Assembly: GCA_947258715.1 (NCBI GenBank)
Contig: CAMYJH010000004.1
Location: 124,001 to 188,000 of the forward strand
Length of the DNA: 64,000 bases
DNA from: an uncultured Gammaproteobacteria bacterium
GTDB taxonomy: Bacteria; Pseudomonadota; Gammaproteobacteria; HK1
Direction of reading: 5' to 3'
In this document: positions 45,892 to 54,967 of the stretch, in pieces
Layout: every line of letters starts with the position of its first letter
Numbering within the stretch: position 1 is the stretch's first letter
Notes under the pieces: generated by a model
Told to the model about the DNA's origin: nothing
What the model saw: only the letters and a program-made list of their open reading frames with translations
Database searches by the model: none
Program-made: the position numbers and the translations under genes

Positions 45892-47001
45892 GTGGCCGTA
45901 TGTGATTTCGTTGCTCTGGCCGCGAAGGGCGTGCGCGCGCTCTCGCCTTACAAGCCGGGGAAGCCGATGGAAGAACTCGAGCGCGAGCTGGGCTTGAGCG
46001 GCATAATCAAGTTGGCCTCCAACGAGAGCCCGGTCGGCCCCGGTCCGGCGGCGCTGGCCGCCGTGGCCGAGACCGCCAAAGGCATCGCCCGCTATCCGGA
46101 CGGCAACGGCTTTGCGCTGAAACAGGCGCTGGCCGCGCACCACCAGGTGACTCTGGAATCGATTACCCTGGGGAACGGATCCAACGACGTGCTCGAGCTC
46201 ATCGCCCGAGGCTTCGTGACTTCCGACAACGAGGTGGTGTTTTCACGCCACGCCTTCGCCGTCTATCCGCTGGTGACGCAGGCTGTGGGCGCAAGGGCCG
46301 AGGTTACCCCTGCGAAGAATTATGCTCACGATCTGGGCGCAATGGCGGCAGCGAGCACTGCGAAGACGCGCGTAGTTTTCATCGCCAACCCAAACAACCC
46401 CACCGGCACCTGGCTTTCGGCGGACGCCGTCGAGTCGTTTCTCGCAGCCGTTCCGGAGAAGGTGCTGGTCGTCGTCGACGAAGCCTACTTCGAGTACGTG
46501 GATGAGCCCGCGTATGAAAGCTTCATACCCCGAATCGAAAAACACCGGAATCTGATCGTCACCCGCACCTTTTCCAAGGCCTACGGTCTCGCGGGCTTGA
46601 GGGTGGGATACTCGGTGTCGGACCCGCAGGTTGCCGACGTGCTCAATCGGGTGCGTCAACCGTTTAACGTCAACGTCATGGCGTTGGCCGCGGCGGAAGC
46701 AGCGCTCGGTGATCGTGCACATCTGGACAAGAGCGTTGAAGTGAATCGAATCGGGATGAAAAAGCTGACCAAAGCTTTTGAGGAGATGGGGCTCGCTCAG
46801 ATTCCTTCCGCCGGCAACTTTATTTCCGCACGCATGCCGAAGTCCGGTGCCGAGATCTTCCGCGGGCTGCTAAAGCAAGGCGTTATCATTCGTCCCATCG
46901 CGGAATACGAAATGCCGGATTTCATTCGGGTGACGGTAGGGCTCGAAGGCGAGAACGACCGCTTCATCGAAGCGTTGAAGAATGTGCTGGCTAACGCGTG
47001 A
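45892..47001 (+). CDS. hisC: Histidinol-phosphate aminotransferase
   Basis: A 369-residue class I/II PLP aminotransferase. Seen: LSPYKPGKPMEELERELG, KLASNESPVGPGP, NGSNDVLELIARGF, ANPNNPTGTWL, VDEAYFEYV, the PLP-Lys block TRTFSKAYGLAGLRVGY, and the C-terminal FIRVTVGLEGEN. The position between pheA and tyrA matches Pseudomonas hisC2, so it may also serve aromatic amino acid transamination. The start is GTG 45892, four bases after the pheA stop, with AGGATAGG upstream. Confidence 0.93.
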   Translation: MAVCDFVALAAKGVRALSPYKPGKPMEELERELGLSGIIKLASNESPVGPGPAALAAVAETAKGIARYPDGNGFALKQALAAHHQVTLESITLGNGSNDVLELIARGFVTSDNEVVFSRHAFAVYPLVTQAVGARAEVTPAKNYAHDLGAMAAASTAKTRVVFIANPNNPTGTWLSADAVESFLAAVPEKVLVVVDEAYFEYVDEPAYESFIPRIEKHRNLIVTRTFSKAYGLAGLRVGYSVSDPQVADVLNRVRQPFNVNVMALAAAEAALGDRAHLDKSVEVNRIGMKKLTKAFEEMGLAQIPSAGNFISARMPKSGAEIFRGLLKQGVIIRPIAEYEMPDFIRVTVGLEGENDRFIEALKNVLANA

Positions 47002-47069
47002 TGCGTGAGGCGAACTTAATCGACGCCCGCTGTAAGAATGTCCTAGGGCGCGATCCCTTTGATCAGGCG
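47002..47069 (+). repeat. REP-like intergenic repeat, family B, copy 2 (long form)
   Basis: The core CTGTAAGAATGTCCTAGGGC then GCGATCCCTTTGATCAGGCG (47030-47069) matches 53938-53977. The similarity extends to the left (ATGCGTGAGGCGAAC, then AATCGA) as it does at 53906-53937. A related element, GTTTGCGCGCAAGCGCTCTC, follows at 47080-47099. Confidence 0.65.
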
Positions 47070-47200
47070 CTGTGGAAAGTTTGCGCGCAAGCGCTCTCCT
47101 GCAAGAGTTGTCGGCGAGCTGGGCAAACTCTGTCAGGTTCGGTGTTTCAGCTTCGCAGCCAGATTCCCCATCTACCTTCTACCGTCTACGGTCCGCCAAT

Positions 47201-48064
47201 GTGATCAATCGTCTCTGTATCATCGGCGTTGGGCTTATCGGGGGATCGCTTGCGCGGGATTTGAGGCGCGAGGGACTCGTCGGCGAGGTCGTGGGCGCAA
47301 GCCGTACGACTTCGAATCTTAAGCGCGCGCTGGAGCTTGGCGTCATCGATCGCTACGACACGAATATCGCCGCGGCGGTCAAGGAAGCGGACATGGTGGT
47401 GGTGGCGGTGCCGCTGGGGGCGATGACTGACATATTCCGTGCGCTTCGGGGCAAGCTCGATGACGGCGCCGTTGTGACCGATGTGGGCAGTGCTAAGGGT
47501 AGCGTGCTCGAGGCGGCGACTGACGCCTTCGGTGAGGTGCCGGGATTTCTGGTGCCGGCTCACCCCATCGCCGGCACCGAGCACAGCGGAGTTGACGCCT
47601 CCATGGAGGGCATGTTCAAAGACCGCATGGTCATCCTCACGCCCGCGCCCGAGACCCGGGCCGATGCGGCGCAGAAGGTGAAATCCATGTGGCAGGGTAC
47701 GGGGGCGAAGATTATCGAGATGAGTGCTTCGCATCACGATGAAGTACTCGCGGCCACCTCGCATCTGCCGCATATGCTCGCCTACACCCTGGTTGACGTG
47801 CTCGGGCGGATGGAGGAGCGGGTGGAAATCTTTCGCTTCGCGGCGGGCGGATTCCGTGATTTCACCCGAATCGCCTCTAGCGATCCGCAAATGTGGCACG
47901 ACATCTGTTTCGCCAACCGTGACGCGCTGGTGCACGCGCTGGAGCATTTTAGCGACGATCTCAACCAAGCCATTGACGCCATTCGCCGTGGCGACAGTGA
48001 GGCAATCAAGGCGTTGTTCACCCGGGCGAAGGCGTTGCGGGATGAATATACAAAGAATGGCTAG
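47201..48064 (+). CDS. tyrA: Prephenate dehydrogenase
   Basis: A 287-residue NAD(P)-dependent dehydrogenase for tyrosine synthesis. Seen: the dinucleotide motif IIGVGLIGGSLA at the start, VTDVGSAKGSV, PAHPIAGTEHSGVDAS with the catalytic His, EMSASHHDEVLAATSHLPHM, and FRFAAGGFRDFTRIASSDP. It is not fused to AroA, unlike the Pseudomonas protein. The start is GTG 47201; the longer frame begins inside repeats. The spacing from hisC is 199 bases because repeats are inserted there. Confidence 0.94.
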   Translation: MINRLCIIGVGLIGGSLARDLRREGLVGEVVGASRTTSNLKRALELGVIDRYDTNIAAAVKEADMVVVAVPLGAMTDIFRALRGKLDDGAVVTDVGSAKGSVLEAATDAFGEVPGFLVPAHPIAGTEHSGVDASMEGMFKDRMVILTPAPETRADAAQKVKSMWQGTGAKIIEMSASHHDEVLAATSHLPHMLAYTLVDVLGRMEERVEIFRFAAGGFRDFTRIASSDPQMWHDICFANRDALVHALEHFSDDLNQAIDAIRRGDSEAIKALFTRAKALRDEYTKNG

Positions 48065-48166
48065 GGGGATAGCCGTATGTCGTATATCGAGTGTCAATTA
48101 TCGGATATCGGGAGTTCAGTTCGCGTTACGCATCACGCATCGCGCATTACGCGTCACTAAGCCCCT

Positions 48167-49498
48167 ATGTCCCCACGCACACCCGTAACGTTCAACGTCG
48201 CTCCCGGCGGCAGGCTTGAAGGGCGTATTCAGGTTCCCGGGGACAAGTCAATTTCCCACCGCTTCGTCATGCTATCGGCCATCGCCGACGGAGCGTCGTC
48301 GGCCAGCGGGTTTCTACAGGGGGAGGACACCGTTGCCACGGCTAACGCGTTTCGCGTCATGGGCGTTGAAGTTGAGGGGCCGGATAACGGACGCCTGCGG
48401 GTTGACGGCGTCGGCCTGCGGGGCCTCTCCGCGCCGGCCGCAGCATTGGACCTGGGTAACTCCGGCACTGCCATGCGACTGCTTGCCGGCATCCTCGCAG
48501 GGCAAGAGTTCGATTCCCGCTTGACCGGTGACGCTTCCCTGAGCCGACGACCCATGACCCGTGTCACCGAGCCGCTTCGGATGATGGGCGCGCGCATTGA
48601 CACCGCCGTTGCGGGCACGCCGCCGGTGAAAATCCACGCCGCCGGCGGTCCGCTTCGCGCCATCGAATACACCCTTCCCGTGGCCAGCGCGCAGGTCAAA
48701 TCCTGTCTGCTGCTCGCCGGGCTGTACGCTCACGGGCAGACCTGCGTCATCGAGCCCGTCGCGACGCGGGATCATACCGAGCGCATGCTGGCGGCTTTCG
48801 GCCACCGGGTCAGAATCTCTGGTCAACGGATTTGTATCGATGGCGGCGGGCGCTTGCGGGGTGTAAACATGGCAATACCCGGCGACATTTCTTCAGCGGC
48901 ATTTTTCATGCTTGGTGCTTCCATTGCCAAGGGCAGCGACGTGCTGCTGGAGGGCGTCGGCGTCAATCCGACCCGTACCGGCGTCATCGAGATCCTTTCC
49001 CTCATGGGCGCCGATATCGAGCTTCAGAACCGGCGCGACGCGGGCGGCGAGCCGGTGGCTGACATTCGTGTTCGTTCGTCGCGGCTAAGAGGCATCGAGG
49101 TACCGGAATCTCTGGTGCCGCGCGCCATCGATGAGTTCCCGGTAGTGTTCGTGGCTGCCGCCTGCGCCGAGGGCGAAACTCGGGTCACCGGGGCTTCAGA
49201 GCTGAGGGTGAAAGAGAGTGATCGAATTGCCGCCACGGCCGCCGGCCTTAAGCTTCTTGGAATCGACGCCGAGCCGACCGGCGACGGGATGCGGATCAAG
49301 GGAGGACAGATGGGTGGCGGCCGCGTCGACAGCCAGGGCGATCACCGCATCGCCATGGCCTTCGCCATGGCTGCGCTTGCGGCTGGGGAATCCGTCGAAA
49401 TCGAAGACTGCGCCAATGTGGACACCTCGTTTCCTGGATTCGCCGCATTGGCCGCCTCTACTGGATTGGAGATCAAAGCCGACGGAGCGCGCCTGTGA
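48167..49498 (+). CDS. aroA: 3-phosphoshikimate 1-carboxyvinyltransferase (EPSP synthase)
   Basis: A 443-residue shikimate pathway enzyme. Seen: VPGDKSISHR, LDLGNSGTAMRLLAG, LSRRPMTRV, SAQVKSCLLLAG, the TRDHTERML block, NPTRTG, and RVKESDRIAATA. The combination GDKS, SAQVK, RDHTE and NPTR corresponds to the motifs described for class II (glyphosate-tolerant type) EPSP synthases rather than the E. coli-like class I. ATG 48167 is used. It is translationally coupled to cmk, whose GTG overlaps the stop. Confidence 0.95.
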   Translation: MSPRTPVTFNVAPGGRLEGRIQVPGDKSISHRFVMLSAIADGASSASGFLQGEDTVATANAFRVMGVEVEGPDNGRLRVDGVGLRGLSAPAAALDLGNSGTAMRLLAGILAGQEFDSRLTGDASLSRRPMTRVTEPLRMMGARIDTAVAGTPPVKIHAAGGPLRAIEYTLPVASAQVKSCLLLAGLYAHGQTCVIEPVATRDHTERMLAAFGHRVRISGQRICIDGGGRLRGVNMAIPGDISSAAFFMLGASIAKGSDVLLEGVGVNPTRTGVIEILSLMGADIELQNRRDAGGEPVADIRVRSSRLRGIEVPESLVPRAIDEFPVVFVAAACAEGETRVTGASELRVKESDRIAATAAGLKLLGIDAEPTGDGMRIKGGQMGGGRVDSQGDHRIAMAFAMAALAAGESVEIEDCANVDTSFPGFAALAASTGLEIKADGARL

Positions 49499-50199
49499 TT
49501 GAAAGCTCCGATCCGCCGGTGGTCGCCATCGATGGACCCGGCGGATCCGGTAAGGGCAGCGTGAGCGGTCGACTCGCCAGGAAGCTCGGATTTCACCTCC
49601 TGGACAGCGGCGCCCTTTATCGCCTCACGGCCCTCGCGGCCCGCCAAGCCGGGGTGGATCTGGGCAACGTTGCCGCGGTCGCCGATCTGGCCGCTGGGCT
49701 CGACGCCCGCTTCGAGGCCGGAGCTGAAAATGAACCCGCCCGGGTGCTGCTCGCGGGCCGGGATGTGGACGACGCTGTGCGCAGCGAAAGCTGCGGAAAC
49801 GACGCCTCCGTAGTCGCCGCGTACCCCGAGGTGCGCCGGGCGCTGATCGGCTGCCAGCGGGCATTTCGGCGTCCTCCGGGGCTGGTCGCGGACGGGCGCG
49901 ACATGGGAACGCTCGTGTTTCCCGACGCCAGAGTGAAGATTTTTCTCACCGCAACTCCCGAGGAGCGCGCTCGGAGGCGCCATAAACAGTTGATAGCAAA
50001 GGGAATAAATGGTAACCTCGCCGCCCTTGTGCGGGAAATAGAAACGCGTGACGAGCGTGACCGGAATCGCGCCGTCGCTCCCCTCAAACCGGCTGACGAC
50101 GCTGTCGTCGTCGACACAAGCGGGCACGATATCGATTCGGTGTTCAAACGCGTGGTGGATATCGTGACATCAAGTGGTCTATTAGATCCCCGTCGCTGA
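49495..50199 (+). CDS. cmk: Cytidylate kinase
   Basis: A 234-residue CMP/dCMP kinase. Seen: the P-loop [13 protein letters not shown] near residues 12-24, [27 protein letters not shown], and [17 protein letters not shown] of the lid region. The start is GTG 49495, overlapping the aroA stop by four bases (GTGA). The aroA-cmk-rpsA order is widespread in gammaproteobacteria. Confidence 0.95.
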   Translation: MIESSDPPVVAIDGPGGSGKGSVSGRLARKLGFHLLDSGALYRLTALAARQAGVDLGNVAAVADLAAGLDARFEAGAENEPARVLLAGRDVDDAVRSESCGNDASVVAAYPEVRRALIGCQRAFRRPPGLVADGRDMGTLVFPDARVKIFLTATPEERARRRHKQLIAKGINGNLAALVREIETRDERDRNRAVAPLKPADDAVVVDTSGHDIDSVFKRVVDIVTSSGLLDPRR

Positions 50200-50305
50200 A
50201 TTCGGCGCATCGAAGAGTCGGATAGTTACATCGCGGACGCGGCCCGAGCCCGGGGGACCGCAGTATGTCCGTTTTTTTAATCAACCTGGTGAGATAGGGC
50301 AGCCG

Positions 50306-52009
50306 TTGGCCTTCAATTTTATGGAAAGTTTTGCAGAACTGCTCGAGCAGAGTGAAGTAGAAAAGAAAATGAAACCCGGTGCCATCATTACTGGCACCGT
50401 GGTGGAAGTCGGTCCCGAATACGTCACCGTCAACGCCGGCCTTAAATCCGAGTCAAGCATCCCGCTAGAACAGTTCAGGGACGAAAGGGGCGCGGTTGAA
50501 GTCAACGTCGGCGATGAAGTGGAGGTTGCGCTCGATACCGTCGAAGACGGTTTCGGCGCCACCAAACTTTCCAGGGAGAAGGCCAAACGCGCCGTAGCCT
50601 GGAAGCGGCTCGAGGAAGCCTTCGAAGATTCCGAAACCATTACCGGAATCATCAACGGCAAAGTCAAAGGCGGATTTACTGTTGAGATCGCGGACATTCG
50701 TGCCTTCTTGCCAGGATCCCTGGTAGACGTCCGTCCCGTTCGCGACACCTCTTATCTCGAGGGCAAACCGCTCGAGTTCAAAGTCATCAAGCTCGATCGC
50801 CGACGGAATAACGTAGTCGTGTCCCGCCGCGCGGTGGTCGAAGAAGAGAGCTCGGCGGAGCGCGACGCTCTGCTCGAAAACCTTCAGGAAGGAGCGGTCG
50901 TCAAGGGCGTGGTCAAAAACCTCACCGACTACGGTGCCTTCGTCGACCTCGGCGGAATTGACGGACTGCTTCACATTACCGATATGGCGTGGAAGCGGGT
51001 CAAGCATCCGACTGAAGTAGTCAACGTCGGCGACGAAATCGAGGTCAAGGTGCTCAAGTTCGATCGCGAGCGCAACCGGGTTTCACTCGGACTCAAGCAG
51101 CTTGGCGCCGATCCCTGGGTCGACATCGCACGCCGCTATCCCGAGAGCACCCGGATTTTCGGTAAAGTCACCAACATTGCCGACTACGGCTGCTTCGTTG
51201 AGATCGAGGAGGGCGTGGAAGGTCTGGTGCACGTTTCCGAGATGGACTGGACCAACAAAAATATTCATCCCACTAAAGTCGTTCAGCTCGGCGACGAGAT
51301 TGAGGTCATGGTTCTCGACATCGACGAGGAACGGCGCAGAATTTCGCTGGGCATCAAGCAGTGCTCGGCGAATCCGTGGGAAGAATTTGCCGCCGGTTTC
51401 AAGAAGGGCGACCACGTAACCGGCAAGATTAAATCGATCACTGATTTCGGTGTTTTCGTGGGGCTGGACGGTGGTATCGACGGATTGGTGCATCTGTCCG
51501 ATCTTGCCTGGAACGATACTGGCGACGACGCAATTCGAAAGTTTAAGAAAGGCGAGGAGCTGGAAACGGTCGTTCTCTCCGTTGACGCGGAGCGGGAGAG
51601 AATTTCATTAGGCGTCAAGCAGCTCGACAAGGATCCCTTCTCAGCTTTCCTCGCCACTTACCCCAAAGGCAGTATCGTCGAAGGCGAAGTTGCCGAAGTG
51701 GATGCCAAAGGCGCGGTGGTTCAGCTTATGGATGGCGTGGAGGGAAATCTCCGCGCCTCGGAGCTCTCCAGGGACCGTGTAGAGGACGCACGCACCGTGC
51801 TCAAAGTGGGCGAGCGGATTGAAGCAAAGTTTATAGGCGTAGACAGGAAGAAGCGTACTATTTCGCTCTCTGTCAAGGCCAAAGAGAGCGATGAAGAGGC
51901 CGCTGCGGTTGAAGAGTACACGTCCGCTTCTGCGAGTGGGGGTACAAGCCTCGGAGACATCATCAAGGAACAGATGGACAGCCACGGCGAAGATGACAAC
52001 AACAACTGA
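50306..52009 (+). CDS. rpsA: 30S ribosomal protein S1
   Basis: About 565 residues, six S1 (OB-fold) domains in tandem. Domains 1 and 2 (about residues 20-190) bind the ribosome; domains 3-6 carry the RNA-binding pattern, for example [38 protein letters not shown] and [19 protein letters not shown]. The length is near that of E. coli S1 (557). The start is TTG 50306 (GGG upstream) or ATG 50321 ([10 protein letters not shown]), and the latter resembles other S1 starts; neither has a strong Shine-Dalgarno, as is usual for rpsA. The 106-bp leader is a likely site of S1 autoregulation. Confidence 0.95.
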   Translation: MAFNFMESFAELLEQSEVEKKMKPGAIITGTVVEVGPEYVTVNAGLKSESSIPLEQFRDERGAVEVNVGDEVEVALDTVEDGFGATKLSREKAKRAVAWKRLEEAFEDSETITGIINGKVKGGFTVEIADIRAFLPGSLVDVRPVRDTSYLEGKPLEFKVIKLDRRRNNVVVSRRAVVEEESSAERDALLENLQEGAVVKGVVKNLTDYGAFVDLGGIDGLLHITDMAWKRVKHPTEVVNVGDEIEVKVLKFDRERNRVSLGLKQLGADPWVDIARRYPESTRIFGKVTNIADYGCFVEIEEGVEGLVHVSEMDWTNKNIHPTKVVQLGDEIEVMVLDIDEERRRISLGIKQCSANPWEEFAAGFKKGDHVTGKIKSITDFGVFVGLDGGIDGLVHLSDLAWNDTGDDAIRKFKKGEELETVVLSVDAERERISLGVKQLDKDPFSAFLATYPKGSIVEGEVAEVDAKGAVVQLMDGVEGNLRASELSRDRVEDARTVLKVGERIEAKFIGVDRKKRTISLSVKAKESDEEAAAVEEYTSASASGGTSLGDIIKEQMDSHGEDDNNN

Positions 52010-52152
52010 CGGGAGTGTAGCTGCAGACTGGTAGGTGTCCTCGCGGGCGCATTGCCAGTTGACCGGGATCACCTGACCGCGTCCCGATTTGGGCCGCAGA
52101 GATCTCGCAGCGATCGCATTCTCGTTTGGCCGACCGGCAGGGGAGCGGGATA

Positions 52153-52494
52153 ATGACCAAGTCGGAACTGATAGAACAAATTGCCCAGAAGCAGTCTCAG
52201 CTTGCGTACCGGGACGTTGAACTCGCGGTCAAGACGATACTCGAGCACATGGCTGAACGGCTGGCGAACGGTGAGCGCATCGAGATACGCGGCTTCGGCA
52301 GCTTCTCGCTGCACTTCCGTCCCGGGCGAGTGGGGCGCAATCCCAAGACGGGCGCGCCGGTGTCTCTGCCTGCCAAGTATGTGCCCCACTTCAAGCCGGG
52401 GAAGGAGCTGCGGGAGCGAGTCGATAATGCGGCCCGCAACGAGCGCGAAATTAAAAGGCCGGAGACAGTGGCAGCCGGCGGCGGAGAGGACTGA
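52153..52494 (+). CDS. ihfB: Integration host factor subunit beta
   Basis: A 113-residue DNA-bending protein that pairs with IHF alpha. Seen: [20 protein letters not shown], a short helical N-terminus, [20 protein letters not shown], and the DNA-intercalating arm [20 protein letters not shown] with its Pro. ATG 52153 is preferred over the in-frame start at 52126. It has a charged C-terminal tail slightly longer than in E. coli. The position after rpsA is conserved. Confidence 0.95.
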   Translation: MTKSELIEQIAQKQSQLAYRDVELAVKTILEHMAERLANGERIEIRGFGSFSLHFRPGRVGRNPKTGAPVSLPAKYVPHFKPGKELRERVDNAARNEREIKRPETVAAGGGED

Positions 52495-52712
52495 GCGGTT
52501 TCGACGCGCGGCCCCGGGCTTAGATTCGAACCTCGGGCGGCGGGTTGGTCGGCCCGGCGAAGCAATAGAGCGGCATGTTTCCGCAGGCGCGGGGCATGTC
52601 GTTTTTGTTTTGGCTCAAGGACGCGATGCGGAAACGGGCTTGGCTATGCTAATTTCAGCGTCCAGTCAGGCGGTCGCGGGCCGGCTGAGCAGAGATACTC
52701 GGGGATCCATAC

Positions 52713-53888
52713 GTGAACGCGCTCAATTTCCTCTGGCTTTTGCTGCCGGTCGCGGCGGCATCGGGTTGGTATCTGGCGCGCCACGTCGGCGGGAGTAACG
52801 GCGTCAACAGGCCGTCGAACGGTCTGCGCTCGGACTATTTCAAGGGCATCAACTATCTCCTCAATGAGCAGCCGGACAAGGCCATCGAGGTCTTCATCAA
52901 AGTTCTCGAAGTGGACAGCGAGACGGTGGAGACTCATTTGGCCTTAGGTAACCTGTATCGACGCCGCGGAGAGGTGGATCGCGCGATCCGGATTCATCAA
53001 AACCTGATCGCCCGAGGTACCTTGAGCCCGGAGCAGCGCAACGAGGCCTTGCTGGAGCTGGGCCAGGACTACTTGAGTGCGGGACTGTTGGACCGGGCTG
53101 AAGATCTTTTTCAAGAGCTTTCGGAAACCGACGCATATCGGGTGCAGGCGCTACGCCAGCTCATCGACATCTACGAGCAGGAAAAGGATTGGGAAAAGGC
53201 TATTGTCTCCGCGCGCAGAATGGAGAAGCTGACCGGCAACCAGCTCGGAGGCGTGATCGCCCATTACCATTGCGAGCTGGCGGAGGAAGAACGGCAATCG
53301 GGGAACGCCCCCGGCGCGCTCAAGGCGGTACAAAAGGCGCTGGATTCACATCGGGGCTGCGTGCGCGCGAGCCTGCTGGAAGGCGACATCCTGTTTCAGA
53401 GTGAAGATTATGAGCGCGCCATTCGCGCCTACCAGCGGATCGAGGAACAGAATCCCGACTATTTGCCGGAGACTGTGGAACGTATCCACAAGTGTTACAG
53501 CTCCCTTGGCCGTTCCGGAGACGTGGACTCTTACCTTTACCGACTGATGGATAGGTACGGCTGGATCACCGCAACGCTGGCGCTGGCCGAGATTCGGCAG
53601 AAGGAGCAAGGTGTTCACTCCGCTATCGAGTTCATAGCCAGCCAGCTTACGCGGCGCGCCTCTGTGCGTGGTCTGGATCGACTACTGCAGCTCGAGCTGG
53701 AGGAGGCTGAGGAGGGATCGACCCAGCATCTGCGCATTTTGAAAGATCTGACCAGCGAGCTGCTCCAGGACCGGCCCGTTTACAAGTGCACGCATTGCGG
53801 TTTTCCCGCAAAGTCGCTCCACTGGCAGTGTCCGAGCTGCAAGCATTGGAATACGATCATGCCCATCAAAGGCGTGGAGGGGGAATGA
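52713..53888 (+). CDS. lapB: Lipopolysaccharide assembly protein LapB
   Basis: A 391-residue inner membrane protein that adjusts LPS synthesis by presenting LpxC to FtsH. Seen: an N-terminal transmembrane helix (residues 5-22), TPR repeats over residues 35-340 (YFKGINYLLNEQPDKAIEVF, LGNLYRRRGEVDRAIRIHQN and others), and a C-terminal rubredoxin-like zinc site YKCTHCGFPAKSLHWQCPSC. The start is GTG 52713. The usual partner gene lapA is not present in the 218-bp gap after ihfB. Confidence 0.93.
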   Translation: MNALNFLWLLLPVAAASGWYLARHVGGSNGVNRPSNGLRSDYFKGINYLLNEQPDKAIEVFIKVLEVDSETVETHLALGNLYRRRGEVDRAIRIHQNLIARGTLSPEQRNEALLELGQDYLSAGLLDRAEDLFQELSETDAYRVQALRQLIDIYEQEKDWEKAIVSARRMEKLTGNQLGGVIAHYHCELAEEERQSGNAPGALKAVQKALDSHRGCVRASLLEGDILFQSEDYERAIRAYQRIEEQNPDYLPETVERIHKCYSSLGRSGDVDSYLYRLMDRYGWITATLALAEIRQKEQGVHSAIEFIASQLTRRASVRGLDRLLQLELEEAEEGSTQHLRILKDLTSELLQDRPVYKCTHCGFPAKSLHWQCPSCKHWNTIMPIKGVEGE

Positions 53889-53905
53889 GCCGGGGAGCGT
53901 GACGC

Positions 53906-53977
53906 GAGATGCGTGGCGCGAACGAAATCGAACCCTTCTGTAGAAGCGAGCTTGCTCGCGATCCCTTGGATCAGGCG
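53906..53977 (+). repeat. REP-like intergenic repeat, family B, copy 3 (long form)
   Basis: The core CTGTAGAAGCGAGCTTGCTC then GCGATCCCTTGGATCAGGCG (53938-53977) is preceded by AGATGCGTGGCGCGAAC, as in the copy at 47002-47069. Confidence 0.7.
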
Positions 53978-54032
53978 GTTCAACTTACCTTGAATGTTCC
54001 GATCTCCACCCTGACTGAACTCCCCGTCACTC

Positions 54033-54746
54033 ATGCCTCCTAATCCCAACCCCCGCATCATCGTCGCTCTGGACGTTTCAACCCAGGAAGATGCGCTGGC
54101 GCTAGTGTCACATTTGGATCCGAGGCTCTGCCGGGTCAAAGTTGGCCAGGAGCTGTTTACCCGTATCGGGCCTCGGGTGGTGGAGGCGCTGCAGAACCGG
54201 GGCTTCAGTATTTTCTTGGATCTCAAGTTTCATGACATTCCCAACACGGTCGCGGGTGCGTGCCGCGCCGCCGCCGCTCTCGAAGTCTGGATGGTCAATG
54301 TTCATGCGTCGGGCGGACGCAGAATGATGGAGGCGGCACGGGAAGCGGTGGAAGCATCAACCGCCCGGCCGTTGCTTACCGCAGTCACGGTCTTGACCAG
54401 CCTAGATGCAGAGGACCTGGCTGCAATCGGCCTTGGCGGTTCACCCGAGACCCATGTCATCAATCTGGCGCGGCTCGCCGAGCTGGCCGGTCTCGACGGC
54501 GTGATCTGCTCTCCCCAGGAGCTTGACGGCCTCAAAGGCAGGGTCTCGGACGATTTTCTTCGCGTGACCCCCGGGATCCGCAGCGCCGATTCAGCCAAGG
54601 TCGATCAGAAGCGGGTCATGTCCCCGCTTCAGGCGATCGGCCTTGGCGCCCACTATCTGGTCATCGGCAGACCGATTACCGCAGCGCCGGATCCGGCGGA
54701 GGCGTTGAATGCGATTGCCGCCGGGATCGAAGCGAAGGGGTCTTGA
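54033..54746 (+). CDS. pyrF: Orotidine 5'-phosphate decarboxylase
   Basis: A 237-residue TIM-barrel enzyme for the last step of UMP synthesis. Seen: [26 protein letters not shown], the catalytic [13 protein letters not shown] with its Asp-Lys-Asp set, [17 protein letters not shown], and the phosphate-binding [15 protein letters not shown]. The length is typical. ATG 54033 is used. It follows lapB as in E. coli and Pseudomonas and is convergent with argA. Confidence 0.95.
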   Translation: MPPNPNPRIIVALDVSTQEDALALVSHLDPRLCRVKVGQELFTRIGPRVVEALQNRGFSIFLDLKFHDIPNTVAGACRAAAALEVWMVNVHASGGRRMMEAAREAVEASTARPLLTAVTVLTSLDAEDLAAIGLGGSPETHVINLARLAELAGLDGVICSPQELDGLKGRVSDDFLRVTPGIRSADSAKVDQKRVMSPLQAIGLGAHYLVIGRPITAAPDPAEALNAIAAGIEAKGS

Positions 54747-54871
54747 ACAGTTCGTGGTTCTCGGTGTTTGCCGACGTACACGCGCGATGAAGTCGAATTC
54801 ATTGAGGGTGCCTTCCGGCGGGGAGCTGCGCCCCTGGAACATGCGGCGGGAGTCTAGCACCCGTTTCATTT

Positions 54872-54907
54872 GTTAGCCCGAATGTTAGCCGGAACGTTAG
54901 CCCGAGC
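54872..54907 (+). repeat. Three tandem 12-bp repeats
   Basis: GTTAGCCCGAAT, GTTAGCCGGAAC and GTTAGCCCGAGC follow each other without a gap in the intergenic region between convergent pyrF and argA. An inverted match, GGGCTAG, lies at 54930-54936. Confidence 0.85.
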
Positions 54908-54942
54908 TAAATTTGGAAAATCGGAAAATGGGCTAGTTTTGT

Positions 54943-54967
54943 AAATATCGGATTACACGATATTTTT
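54943..54967. terminator. Hairpin terminator between pyrF and argA
   Basis: The stem AAATATCG / CGATATTT with loop GATTACA is followed on the plus strand by TTA. It touches the stop codon of argA, so it could end transcripts from both sides. It is A/T-rich and only moderately stable. Confidence 0.5.

Noticed and set aside
54591..54869. Minus-strand 92-codon frame beside pyrF
   Set aside because: Mostly antisense to the 3' end of pyrF; only the first 40 residues lie in the gap and they show no sure family match.
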